From: an uncultured Fretibacterium sp.
GTDB taxonomy: Bacteria > Synergistota > Synergistia > Synergistales > Aminobacteriaceae
DNA: 60,373 bases
NCBI GenBank assembly: GCA_946183145.1
Contig: CAMGZM010000014.1
Coordinates: 1 to 60,373 of the forward strand
Direction: 5' to 3'
Shown here: one piece after another, positions 47,208 to 55,302 of the stretch
How the letters are laid out: each line of letters starts with the position of its first letter
How positions within the stretch are numbered: position 1 is the stretch's first letter
Position numbers and translations under genes: made by a program
Notes under the pieces: generated by a model
Databases searched by the model: none
What the model was told of the DNA's origin: nothing
Seen by the model: only the letters and a program-made list of their open reading frames with translations

Positions 47208-48029
47208 CTAATCGAAAATGCTATCCCAAATGCCTTTGACGACCGAACCAACTGCAAGAGCCGCCCCGACTCCTACAGCTACGGGAGCCCAAACAGGCGC
47301 GCTTGCTGCTGCAAGGACTGTAGCCGCTCCTGCGCTCGCAACTGATGCCGCCGCCGTGCCAGCTGCTGCCGCAATACCTCCCCCGACAGTTTCACGTGCT
47401 ACATTCGCCGCAAATTCTCCGCCGTCAATTTCACCGTCAATAAACTTTGCGCCGCTCGAAAGGACTTCAATCCCTCCCGAAATTGCAGCACCTAACGCAC
47501 CGGAACTTCCCGCAGCTTTTGAGACAGAATGAAGCGTGAGTTTTCCTGCACTGTTTCCGATCGTCTGAGTCGCAATCCTCGCTGTGTCTGATGATGAAAT
47601 TCCTGATGATGTCATTTTCTGGGTTACGCCCGCCGCTTTTGCAGCCTCGTTGAATGCCGCTGTGGTTTCTGTAGTGCCAACAAGGTTAGTGCCTGCATAT
47701 TTCCCGCTTGCGACCTGCCTTACGGTTTTGCCGATTGATCCAGCTGTGTCTTTAAGCTGCATACGTGATACGATTTTTCCCGCCTGCTGAACAATAACGT
47801 CATCTCTTACGGCTGTTGCTGACTGTGTGAGGGATGCTGTTTTGCCGGAGAGTATGTTAGCAGGGTTGATGTTATGAGCGTCCTTAACGAGAACTTCATG
47901 AACTACGCCCTTGAGGTTGGGATTGCGCCCGGCTCTTGCGAAAGCATCAAGTCCGGCTTTGCCCTCATAAGCTGAACGCGCCGCGGCTGTCATAGTTCCT
48001 GCGCTGCTGCTGTTTTTCTTCTCTGTCAT
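47208..48029 (-). CDS. Glycine/alanine-rich hydrophobic protein, possible membrane-active effector
   Basis: A 273-residue protein and first gene of the TerY-P-like operon. The N-terminal half is soluble-looking with many Ser/Thr/Lys. From about residue 180 it becomes strongly Gly/Ala-rich with small-residue repeats (GGGIAAAAGTAAASVASAG, VGVGAALAVGSVVKGI), a glycine-zipper composition seen in pore-forming or membrane-inserting proteins. Start ATG 48029 has GGAG at 9 nt; ATG 48038 is too close. I do not recognise a family. Many Ser/Thr sites could be kinase targets. Confidence 0.65.
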   Translation of the reverse strand: MTEKKNSSSAGTMTAAARSAYEGKAGLDAFARAGRNPNLKGVVHEVLVKDAHNINPANILSGKTASLTQSATAVRDDVIVQQAGKIVSRMQLKDTAGSIGKTVRQVASGKYAGTNLVGTTETTAAFNEAAKAAGVTQKMTSSGISSSDTARIATQTIGNSAGKLTLHSVSKAAGSSGALGAAISGGIEVLSSGAKFIDGEIDGGEFAANVARETVGGGIAAAAGTAAASVASAGAATVLAAASAPVWAPVAVGVGAALAVGSVVKGIWDSIFD

Positions 48030-48146
48030 GTTTAGCATCTCCGTTTCGTATTTTTGTGGAACCCAAATCCCTCAAACAATGACGAAAGTATACGGCGGTA
48101 TATAGACAAAAAATGACCTGCTATAAATTCAATTTTGTGTAAATGC

Positions 48147-48180
48147 AAAAAAAATCCCCCCGCCATAATGACAGAGGGAT
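48147..48180 (-). terminator. Rho-independent terminator of the TctC-CitMHS gene
   Basis: On the minus strand ATCCCTC and GGGGGAT form a 7-bp stem with one G-U pair, followed by eight T. It lies about 35 nt after the transporter stop and upstream of the next operon. Confidence 0.7.
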
Positions 48181-48214
48181 AAATCTTCCGAAAAGTTTAC
48201 AGCGTGAGCTACTG

Positions 48215-50554
48215 TTACAGCGGAGTAACTCCCAGAACGATACAGGCGAGAATAGCGAGAATACTTACGCTCCATATCCACACAAGCGAGTACTTTATGT
48301 GTTCGCCCACGTCAATCTCAAGAAGTCCGAGACCTAAATACATTGCCGGGCTTAACGGGGAAATCATGACTCCGACGTTCTCAGCTACAAGCAATACGCA
48401 CGCAACATCCATCGGGTTCACTCCGAACTGCGAGGCGATTCCCACAACAACAGGAAGAAGCCCGAAATAGAACGAGTCAGTCCCTAAGCACATGATTAAC
48501 GGCACTGCGAAGCACGCAACTATGAAGTGTGTATAGCGTCCGAGATCCGGCGGGATTACCGTAACAACTGCTGAGGCCATAGCGTTAAGCATTCCCGTAC
48601 CGCTCAATACGCCCGTGAAGATTCCTGCCGCAAACAGCGTAACAACCATTGACATTGCCGCAACGCCGTAATTCTTGAGTTTTCCGTTCTGCTCCTTGAG
48701 GCTCTTGATGTTGAACGGGAGAGTCAGCGCAAGCGCAAGCATGAACGTATACGCAGGGTTAAGCAGTCCCATCATCAATATCACGATTACCGCAACGACT
48801 ACGAGGAAGTTATACCACTGAAGAGCTGATGATACTTTCGGTTTGTCGTCAGCCTTTGCTGTTGTGTCTACTGCTGAATCATCTGCTGTGAGTCCGAGCT
48901 TCTTTATTCTCCTCTTCTGGATTCCGCTCTGAAGGAACGCTACTACGAATGTGATTACGAGCATTGCGCCCTGAACAGGAAGAAGTCTGTGCCATAAGTT
49001 ATTGGGGTCTGTCTCAAGAACTGTTGCTGCTCTGATTGTCGGGCCGCCCCAAGGACATACGTTCATAACGCCGATTGCAACGCACACAAGCATCATTAAC
49101 GCGCGGTTATCCATCTTCAATTTCTTGAACAGAGGAAGCATAGCCGTTATCGTGATGATGAATGTTGTTGCGCCTGAGCCGTCAAGGTGTCCGATTACAG
49201 CAACAGCCGCCGTTGCGCAAAGCACCGCCGTAACGTTTGTTCCTGCTTTCTTGATGAGGAAATTCACAACAGGGTCAAAAACTCCCTGATCTGACATAAG
49301 CGAGAAGAACGAAATCGAGAACACGAACAATGACACAGTAGAAACCATTTTGCTTATGCCGGAAGCCGCGAACTTGTTTATGACAAGCGGGTCAAATCCT
49401 GCAACTAATGCCGCGATTGTCGGAAGAAGTATGAACGCGATCGGAGGAATGACAATCTTCTTGATGAGGCAGATGATGAGAACGAGCACCATAATGAAGC
49501 CGATTACCGCAAGTTTTGGTGATGGTGCTGCTTTGGGTGCTGCTTTCTTTGAGTCCTTTGCGGGCTTCAGCATGTCGGTGAAGGTTTTGTACTCGTCATC
49601 CATAATTTTCTGGTACTCTGACGCGGGCGCGAAACCGGGTCTCTCGTCATATGCTCCGAGAATGAGAAACTCTTTCCACGAATCAGACTTTGTTGCTTCC
49701 TCGATTGCTTTTGACATTGCGTCTATTGCGCCCTGAGGTGTTCCCTTCTTGGCGAAAATTCCTCTTTCAGGCCCTAAGAACGCTTTGACTCCGACTTCCC
49801 CGGCGGCCTCGATGGTAGGATAAAGGTTCATCTTCTTTTCTGAGAGCGCAAGAAGCGGTGTTATGTCTCCTGCTGCTATAAGTTCGTCTATTTCGTCAGT
49901 GCCGGTAATCATCATGTCAATCTGCCCTGCTTTGAGAGCGTCATTCATGCTTGCGCCGTTGGGATATGACACTTCAAGAACATTGAGACCCTCAAGAGCC
50001 TGGCGCATTGATATTCCGTCAACACCTGCGCTTGTGAGCATTCCTACGCTTATGCTGAACGGATGAGACTTCACGAACTCGCGCATTTCCGAGAAATTCG
50101 TATAGCCGCGTTCCTCCATTGCCTTGCGTGATGCCGCGATAATGTTGATGGCGTTCACGAGTCTTGCGACTGGTACAAATTCGTCCTTGAACTTGAAGGG
50201 CATAGCTCCCTGTACGTCCATCGCGAAAAGACTCTGAGTCCCAAGCATGAACGTATAGCCGTCAGCAGCTCTCTCACGTGTGAATGACGCGCCGTTTACA
50301 CCGCCGTTGCCCGTAACGTTCTGGACTTCGATCTCCTGTCCGAGTTCCTTTTTGAGAAGAGGGATTAACGCACGGAGAGTCGAATCTGCTCCGCCTCCTT
50401 CACCCCAGGGACATACGATAATGATTTTGCGGTCAAATTTCCAGCCGGATGACTCAGCGGGGCTTGCCGGGCTTGCTTCGTCAGCCGCTAAACATGCGCC
50501 GAAAATTGACAGCGTGAATAATGCAGTGAGTACTACAAATGCTAAACGCTTCAA
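48215..50554 (-). CDS. TctC-type binding protein fused to CitMHS-family permease
   Basis: A 779-residue fusion. Residues 1-24 are a signal peptide. Residues about 38-335 form a tripartite-tricarboxylate substrate-binding domain (IIIVCPWGEGGGADSTLRA, GNGGVNGASF). After a Lys/Ala/Pro linker there are about 11-12 membrane helices. Their GHLDGSGATTFIITITAMLP and CPWGGPTIRAATVL motifs are those of the CitMHS citrate-metal symporter family. TctC proteins normally serve TctAB, so a tethered binding protein on a CitMHS permease is a different design. The likely substrate is a di- or tricarboxylate. A promoter (50594-50623) and GAGGAGG precede ATG 50554. Confidence 0.85.
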   Translation of the reverse strand: MKRLAFVVLTALFTLSIFGACLAADEASPASPAESSGWKFDRKIIIVCPWGEGGGADSTLRALIPLLKKELGQEIEVQNVTGNGGVNGASFTRERAADGYTFMLGTQSLFAMDVQGAMPFKFKDEFVPVARLVNAINIIAASRKAMEERGYTNFSEMREFVKSHPFSISVGMLTSAGVDGISMRQALEGLNVLEVSYPNGASMNDALKAGQIDMMITGTDEIDELIAAGDITPLLALSEKKMNLYPTIEAAGEVGVKAFLGPERGIFAKKGTPQGAIDAMSKAIEEATKSDSWKEFLILGAYDERPGFAPASEYQKIMDDEYKTFTDMLKPAKDSKKAAPKAAPSPKLAVIGFIMVLVLIICLIKKIVIPPIAFILLPTIAALVAGFDPLVINKFAASGISKMVSTVSLFVFSISFFSLMSDQGVFDPVVNFLIKKAGTNVTAVLCATAAVAVIGHLDGSGATTFIITITAMLPLFKKLKMDNRALMMLVCVAIGVMNVCPWGGPTIRAATVLETDPNNLWHRLLPVQGAMLVITFVVAFLQSGIQKRRIKKLGLTADDSAVDTTAKADDKPKVSSALQWYNFLVVVAVIVILMMGLLNPAYTFMLALALTLPFNIKSLKEQNGKLKNYGVAAMSMVVTLFAAGIFTGVLSGTGMLNAMASAVVTVIPPDLGRYTHFIVACFAVPLIMCLGTDSFYFGLLPVVVGIASQFGVNPMDVACVLLVAENVGVMISPLSPAMYLGLGLLEIDVGEHIKYSLVWIWSVSILAILACIVLGVTPL

Positions 50555-50593
50555 AGGTTTTTCCTCCTCATAAAATTTTTTGTGGATGTCGAT

Positions 50594-50623
50594 ATTATAG
50601 CGGAATTACTGTTACATTGTCAT
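50594..50623 (-). promoter_or_regulatory. Promoter of the TctC-CitMHS gene
   Basis: Minus-strand ATGACA (50623-50618), 18-nt spacer, TATAAT (50599-50594), about 40 nt before the start codon. Confidence 0.45.
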
Positions 50624-50639
50624 TAATTGGACTCACTGA

Positions 50640-51854
50640 TTATCGTTTGCGTTCTCCGAGAATTTTCTTGTACATCTTTCGGACAAATGAATATATACCC
50701 GTCCTGAATGCAATTTTTCTCAGGAATGACTCCAGCCTCGTCTTGAATGTTCGGGGGAAAAATTTTCTCAGCGTCCCTTCTGGGTCATGGCCGAATGACT
50801 CCCAGAATTTTGCGTAACGCTCCTCATCTTTAGGAACAGGGTAAAACATTTCGCGAGAACTGACTCTCACTGCGTCGTCAGGATTGATTTTTGCGTGAAT
50901 GCAGCGTGATAATATTTCCGGCAGAATCCCGCGTCCCTTCTGCGTGTGAACAAGAATGCGTGTTATTCCGGCGTTGTGCGTGAATTTCCCGCTGTCTTTC
51001 GTGAAGTCGGAAGCGTCCCAGCAGTCCCACAATGTGAAGTCGCTGACCCTGTAGCGTTTCTTGAACTTGCACGAATAGCACAACGGACGGTCGCAAACGT
51101 TCGAGAAAAACGCACGCATCATTATGTTTGTCTCTATACCCTCATAAACCGAGCGTGATTTTTCCCTGACAACTGCAAACTGTGAGTAAAGATAGCTGTA
51201 TTTGTCCTTGTCCCTGAATCGCAAATCTTGAGCGTTCGCAGCGTCAACAATATTAAGAAACGCATTCCACACAGCCGGAGAAGATACAGCATGACAGACA
51301 ATATCAACCGTAACCAGCAGAGGCGCCTCGCTTTCACTGCCCAGAAATTTCAGCAAGCCTTCAACCTCGCAGGGAGTCCCGCTGAAGAGAACGCGCCTTC
51401 CTTCACGCAAAAATTTCCGTGCCTCGCTGAATGATTTTCCTTTGTCGCTCTGAACATATTTGCTGTTCCTGAAAGAGTGAAGCTCCCCGGAGTTTTCCGC
51501 GAACTTGTGAATCACCCTGAAATTTTCACCGTAACCAGCTCCGAATACGACTCCGCCCTCGTCAAGAACCGACTCAGCAATTGCCGTGAATGCTCCTCCT
51601 GATGTGCTGTCTTTGAGGATTTCGGGGTCTTTGTGCTGAATGATGTACGCTTCCTGCTCAAAGGCTGACTCTTTTTCCGGGTTAAGGATTGGGCAGACGG
51701 ACTCACATTTTCCGCAGCTGATACAAGTCTGAGTGTTTGCTGACGGATAAAGGAATCCCTGACTGTCTGGAGTCATTTCGATTGCGTTTACGGGGCAGAT
51801 GTTCATACACGCGGAACACCCGCAGCATTTTTCCTTGTCTTTTATCGTTATCAT
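50640..51854 (-). CDS. FrhB-type iron-sulfur protein (F420 hydrogenase/dehydrogenase beta-subunit family)
   Basis: A 404-residue protein. The N-terminal dicluster ferredoxin has CCGCSACMNICP and CISCGKCESVCP. The remainder is an FrhB-like fold (SGGAFTAIAESVLDEGG, FSGTPCEVEGLLKFLG). Members next to polysaccharide pyruvyl transferases occur in surface-glycan loci, where they probably deliver electrons to a sugar-modifying step. The ATG overlaps the stop of the pyruvyl transferase gene (ATGA). Confidence 0.85.
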   Translation of the reverse strand: MITIKDKEKCCGCSACMNICPVNAIEMTPDSQGFLYPSANTQTCISCGKCESVCPILNPEKESAFEQEAYIIQHKDPEILKDSTSGGAFTAIAESVLDEGGVVFGAGYGENFRVIHKFAENSGELHSFRNSKYVQSDKGKSFSEARKFLREGRRVLFSGTPCEVEGLLKFLGSESEAPLLVTVDIVCHAVSSPAVWNAFLNIVDAANAQDLRFRDKDKYSYLYSQFAVVREKSRSVYEGIETNIMMRAFFSNVCDRPLCYSCKFKKRYRVSDFTLWDCWDASDFTKDSGKFTHNAGITRILVHTQKGRGILPEILSRCIHAKINPDDAVRVSSREMFYPVPKDEERYAKFWESFGHDPEGTLRKFFPRTFKTRLESFLRKIAFRTGIYSFVRKMYKKILGERKR

Positions 51855-52335
51855 GATCGAGCCTCCAATGATTCGCGTAAAAATTTCAGTGATGACTCGC
51901 GGAATGCCTGCAATTTTTCCCGCACTGAATGAGAGTCGAACTCACGCGCAAGAGATTCTGACGGGCTGTCGTTTTGACTCACGAACCTTGATATGATTCC
52001 CAAGTGTGAAGCGATTGATTCGATTCGTGTGTTTGTTGAGAGTGTTGAATTTCCTGAAAAGCGTCGGAATGTGAGAAACTTTTTGCCGTAAATCAGCGAG
52101 AACATTGTGCCGTGAAAAGAGTCTGTGAAAACATATTCGGCGTTCTTGATGAGATTCACGAAATCTGCGGGCGTTACGCTGTAGGGTCTTTCGTCTGCGT
52201 ATGGCTTTTCGTCAAACGCTATATACTGGTCGAGATGAGGAAGCGCGATGACTTTCAGCCCTAAAATTTTCGCAAGCTCACGTACAAATTTTCTCTGCCA
52301 TTCGTTTGCGCCGAGAAGATAACAAAATACGTAAG

Positions 52336-52345
52336 CCCCCCCCCC
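52336..52345 (-). repeat. Homopolymeric G10 tract in coding sequence
   Basis: Ten C on the plus strand (G on the coding strand) inside the pyruvyl transferase gene. Nine G restores the frame. Tracts of this length are classic phase-variation switches, but they are also sites of sequencing error. Confidence 0.8.
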
Positions 52346-52566
52346 TATGTTCAGTATAATTACGGTTGATTAATACATTATCCCATTCATCAGACGTAAG
52401 AAGCAATGTAGGATCGCAAACTAATTCGGCGTTTTGTCCTGTGAGAGTCTTTACGATTTCCTGCCCTGATTTTTCGCGGACTGAAAGATGATTTATGCGC
52501 GACAAAAATTTTCGTGCTTTTTCCTCCTGCGCTTTCTCGACGTAAGAGACTCCGAAACTTGAAGCG

Positions 52567-52596
52567 TATGAGATTCGTTTTTATGAGATTCGTTTT
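52567..52596 (-). repeat. Perfect 15-bp tandem duplication creating a stop
   Basis: TATGAGATTCGTTTT occurs twice without a gap. On the coding strand the second unit inserts TAA-KRIS between KRIS and YASS. Length 15 keeps the frame, so the only damage is the stop codon. Confidence 0.9.
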
Positions 52597-53143
52597 ACTT
52601 CATCGGGAACAAAGTTAAGCGTGAAGAAATCCCCGGCGATTTGCGAGGGCAGCCACACTTGATCGCTTCCCACAAGAACGGCTGAATATTCGCGGCATGA
52701 GTCAGAAAGATTTTCCCACGATTCAAACAGGCGGGAACGTTTTATCATCTCGCGCCTGAAATCGCTGAATAATTTTCCGCGTGTTGAGCTTCCTTTTCTG
52801 TATTCGGGGTGAAAGAGCTTGTGAAATTTTTTGAGTGCCATGCTTCCTTTTTCTTTCACGATTGAGGCATCGAATATTTTTCCTGCGAAGTAACGTAATT
52901 TTCTCCTGCGTATTGATTTCTTCAACGCCGTGAAATTTATTGCTTCTGTCTCATAACCCAAGTCGTTAATTTTCCGGCAAGTTGCGAACGCCTGAAGAAC
53001 AGTCCCGTAATTGTCCGCATAATCACCGAGGGCGAGCAAAATTTTTCCGGGCATAAGTGATTCACTCCTTTTGTGTTTGGGATTGATGGCCGGAATTTTA
53101 GCATAATGTGAATGCGGCGGGGATTCATTCTTTGCGTGAATGA

Positions 53144-53149
53144 TATACT
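53144..53149 (+). promoter_or_regulatory. Extended -10 of the asd-hom-lysC operon
   Basis: TGATATACT (TG at 53141-53142, hexamer 53144-53149) lies about 40 nt before the GTG start. No good -35 is present, as is common for extended -10 promoters. Confidence 0.45.
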
Positions 53150-53189
53150 ATGCAGAAATTTTTTGACAACTTAAGGAAGTGTATCAATC

Positions 53190-54278
53190 GTGCAGAAAAA
53201 ATTGAGCGTCGGTGTTCTCGGTGCTACCGGGATGGTTGGACAGCGTTTCATTCAGATATTGCATAATCATCCGTGGTTTGACGTGAAAGTCATAGCCGCT
53301 TCTCCTAACAGCAAGGGAAAAACTTACGCTGAGGCCATGACAGGAAGATGGCTTCTTGATGAGCCAATCCCCGATAACGTTAAAGGCTTGGTGCTTCGTG
53401 ATGTTAATGATGTGAAGTCTGTAGCTGATGATGTAGATTTTGTATTCAGCGCGGTGAATCTCACGAAAGACGAAATAAAGAAGATTGAGGAAGATTACGC
53501 CCGCACAGAAACCCCGGTTGTGTCTAACAACTCCGCTCACAGATGGACACCAGATGTCCCGATGATAGTACCCGAAATCAATCCCGAACACGCAGAAATT
53601 ATCCCCTTCCAGAAAAAACGACTCGGAACTTCACGCGGATTTATCGCCGTAAAACCTAACTGTTCACTTCAGAGCTATGTACCTGCTTTTGCGGCGTGGA
53701 AAGAGTTTGAACCGTATGAAGCAATTGTTACGACATATCAGGCAATCTCAGGAGCGGGAAAAAATTTCAGCACATGGCCGGAAATGGTCGGCAACGTAAT
53801 CCCCTACATCGGCGGTGAAGAGGAGAAATCCGAGAAAGAACCCCTGCGAATCTTCGGGCATATCGAGGGCGGCGCAATAGTCCCGGCAAGTGAGCCGTCA
53901 ATCTCCGCTCAGTGCATAAGAATCCCCGTGCTTTACGGTCATACGGCGGCTGCTTTCGTGAAATTCCGCAAGAAACCAGACAGCAAAGAACAGCTCATTG
54001 ACCTTCTGAATAACTTTGCGGGAATCCCTCAGCGTGAGAAATTACCGACAGCCCCGGCACAGTTCATAAAGTACATGGAGGAAGACAACCGTCCGCAGGT
54101 AGCACTTGATGTGAATTACGGCGGCGGAATGGGCGTAACAATCGGAAGGCTCAGACCTGACACTATATATGACTGGAAATTTGTCGGACTCTCTCACAAC
54201 ACGCTCAGAGGCGCGGCAGGCGGTGCAGTTGAATGCGCTGAACTGTTAGTGAACATGAAATACATTGAGGCGAAATAA
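53190..54278 (+). CDS. asd: Aspartate-semialdehyde dehydrogenase
   Basis: A 362-residue enzyme reducing aspartyl phosphate to aspartate semialdehyde with NADPH. The nucleotide loop is GVLGATGMVGQRF. The catalytic cysteine is in VKPNCSLQSY. SNNSAHRW and the later histidine region IPVLYGHTAAAF complete the family pattern. The sequence is closer to the archaeal/fungal-type Asd than to the short proteobacterial one. Start is GTG 53190 after AAGGAAG. First gene of an operon for threonine, methionine and lysine precursors. Confidence 0.93.
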   Translation: MQKKLSVGVLGATGMVGQRFIQILHNHPWFDVKVIAASPNSKGKTYAEAMTGRWLLDEPIPDNVKGLVLRDVNDVKSVADDVDFVFSAVNLTKDEIKKIEEDYARTETPVVSNNSAHRWTPDVPMIVPEINPEHAEIIPFQKKRLGTSRGFIAVKPNCSLQSYVPAFAAWKEFEPYEAIVTTYQAISGAGKNFSTWPEMVGNVIPYIGGEEEKSEKEPLRIFGHIEGGAIVPASEPSISAQCIRIPVLYGHTAAAFVKFRKKPDSKEQLIDLLNNFAGIPQREKLPTAPAQFIKYMEEDNRPQVALDVNYGGGMGVTIGRLRPDTIYDWKFVGLSHNTLRGAAGGAVECAELLVNMKYIEAK

Positions 54279-54279
54279 C

Positions 54280-55302
54280 ATGATTAACGTTGCAATATTG
54301 GGACTCGGCACAGTAGGCGGCGGAGTCGCTGAAGTAATCGAGAAGAATCAGAACGAAATCCGCAAGACACTCGGCGATAACATTCACGTGAAATACATTC
54401 TCGACATTCGCGACATTCCCGGAGTCGTCAACGACATAAACATTATCGTGAATGACCCTGACATTAAGGTAGTCTGCGAGACAATGGGCGGAAAAGAACC
54501 CGCGTACACATACACGCACTTAGCACTTGAGCGCGGAATTTCCGTATGCACATCGAACAAGGAGCTTGTAGACGCACACGGAGTCGAACTCAGCGCAATA
54601 GCACGCGAACATAACTGCTCATATCTCTTTGAGGCCAGCGTAGGAGGCGGCATACCGTTACTGCGCACAATACGCGAGGCATTCGGCCATGAGAGAGTCT
54701 CACGCATAGCAGGAATCCTTAACGGAACATGCAACTACATTCTCACGAACATGAAAGCGGGAAAAGATTTCGACTCAGCCCTGAAGGAAGCACAAGAGAA
54801 AGGATTTGCAGAGAGAAACCCTGCGGCAGATGTTGAAGGACACGACACAGCGCGGAAAATCGCGATACTTGCCTCGTTGGTGTCAGGCAAAAAATTTTCG
54901 TACGAGCAAGTTTCATGTGAGGGAATAACGTCAATCACACAGCAGGACATAGCAGACGCTGAGTCTAACGGAATGGCCATAAAACTTTTGGGAGTCTATG
55001 AGGCTGACGGGCCTTCTGTTGTTGTCGCTCCGTATCTTGTGCCGAAATCGAGTCCCCTTTACGCGGTAAATGACGTGTTCAACGGCATAATGATCTCCGG
55101 GAATATGGTTAATGATGTCATGTTCTACGGAAGGGGCGCGGGGAAATTGCCGACAGCGAGCGCGGTTGTGTCTGACGTAATAGAGTGCGCGAAAAATATC
55201 GGGCATAACATTCACACGGGATTTTCTGACATTCAGCCGGTGCAGTCCGTAAATGCTCCGTCAAAACCTGAAGGGCGAAAACTCAGGGTATTAGGCGAAT
55301 AA
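54280..55302 (+). CDS. hom: Homoserine dehydrogenase without ACT domain
   Basis: A 340-residue oxidoreductase producing homoserine. It has NAD(P) loop ILGLGTVGGGVAEV, SVGGGIPLLRTIREA and ILNGTCNYILTNM (catalytic signature region), and GFAERNPAADVEGHDTARK. Usual enzymes of about 430 residues carry a C-terminal ACT domain for threonine feedback; it is absent here. ATG 54280 follows the asd stop by 1 nt; an in-frame TTG 15 nt upstream lies inside asd. Confidence 0.92.
   Translation: MINVAILGLGTVGGGVAEVIEKNQNEIRKTLGDNIHVKYILDIRDIPGVVNDINIIVNDPDIKVVCETMGGKEPAYTYTHLALERGISVCTSNKELVDAHGVELSAIAREHNCSYLFEASVGGGIPLLRTIREAFGHERVSRIAGILNGTCNYILTNMKAGKDFDSALKEAQEKGFAERNPAADVEGHDTARKIAILASLVSGKKFSYEQVSCEGITSITQQDIADAESNGMAIKLLGVYEADGPSVVVAPYLVPKSSPLYAVNDVFNGIMISGNMVNDVMFYGRGAGKLPTASAVVSDVIECAKNIGHNIHTGFSDIQPVQSVNAPSKPEGRKLRVLGE

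Larger units (their letters stand above)
51851..53054 (-). pseudogene. Polysaccharide pyruvyl transferase, off by G10 tract and tandem duplication
   Basis: Pieces of one CsaB/WcaK-like enzyme that adds pyruvyl groups to sugars. It starts at 53054 (MPGKILLALGDYADNYGTVL), with AVLVGSDQVWLPSQ following. A perfect 15-bp tandem duplication (52567-52596) then inserts a TAA after DEVKRIS. The same frame goes on (YASSFGVSYVEKAQEE, LVCDPTLLLTSDEWD) to a run of ten G at 52345-52336. With nine G the frame would continue AYVFCYLLGANEWQRKF to FTDSFHGTMFSLIYGKK, the family's C-terminal motif, and end at 51851. Both lesions can be undone by slipped-strand events. Confidence 0.75.

Noticed and set aside
47218-47790. 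Plus-strand Ala/Pro-rich frames
   Set aside because: Antisense shadows of the Gly/Ala-rich protein gene.
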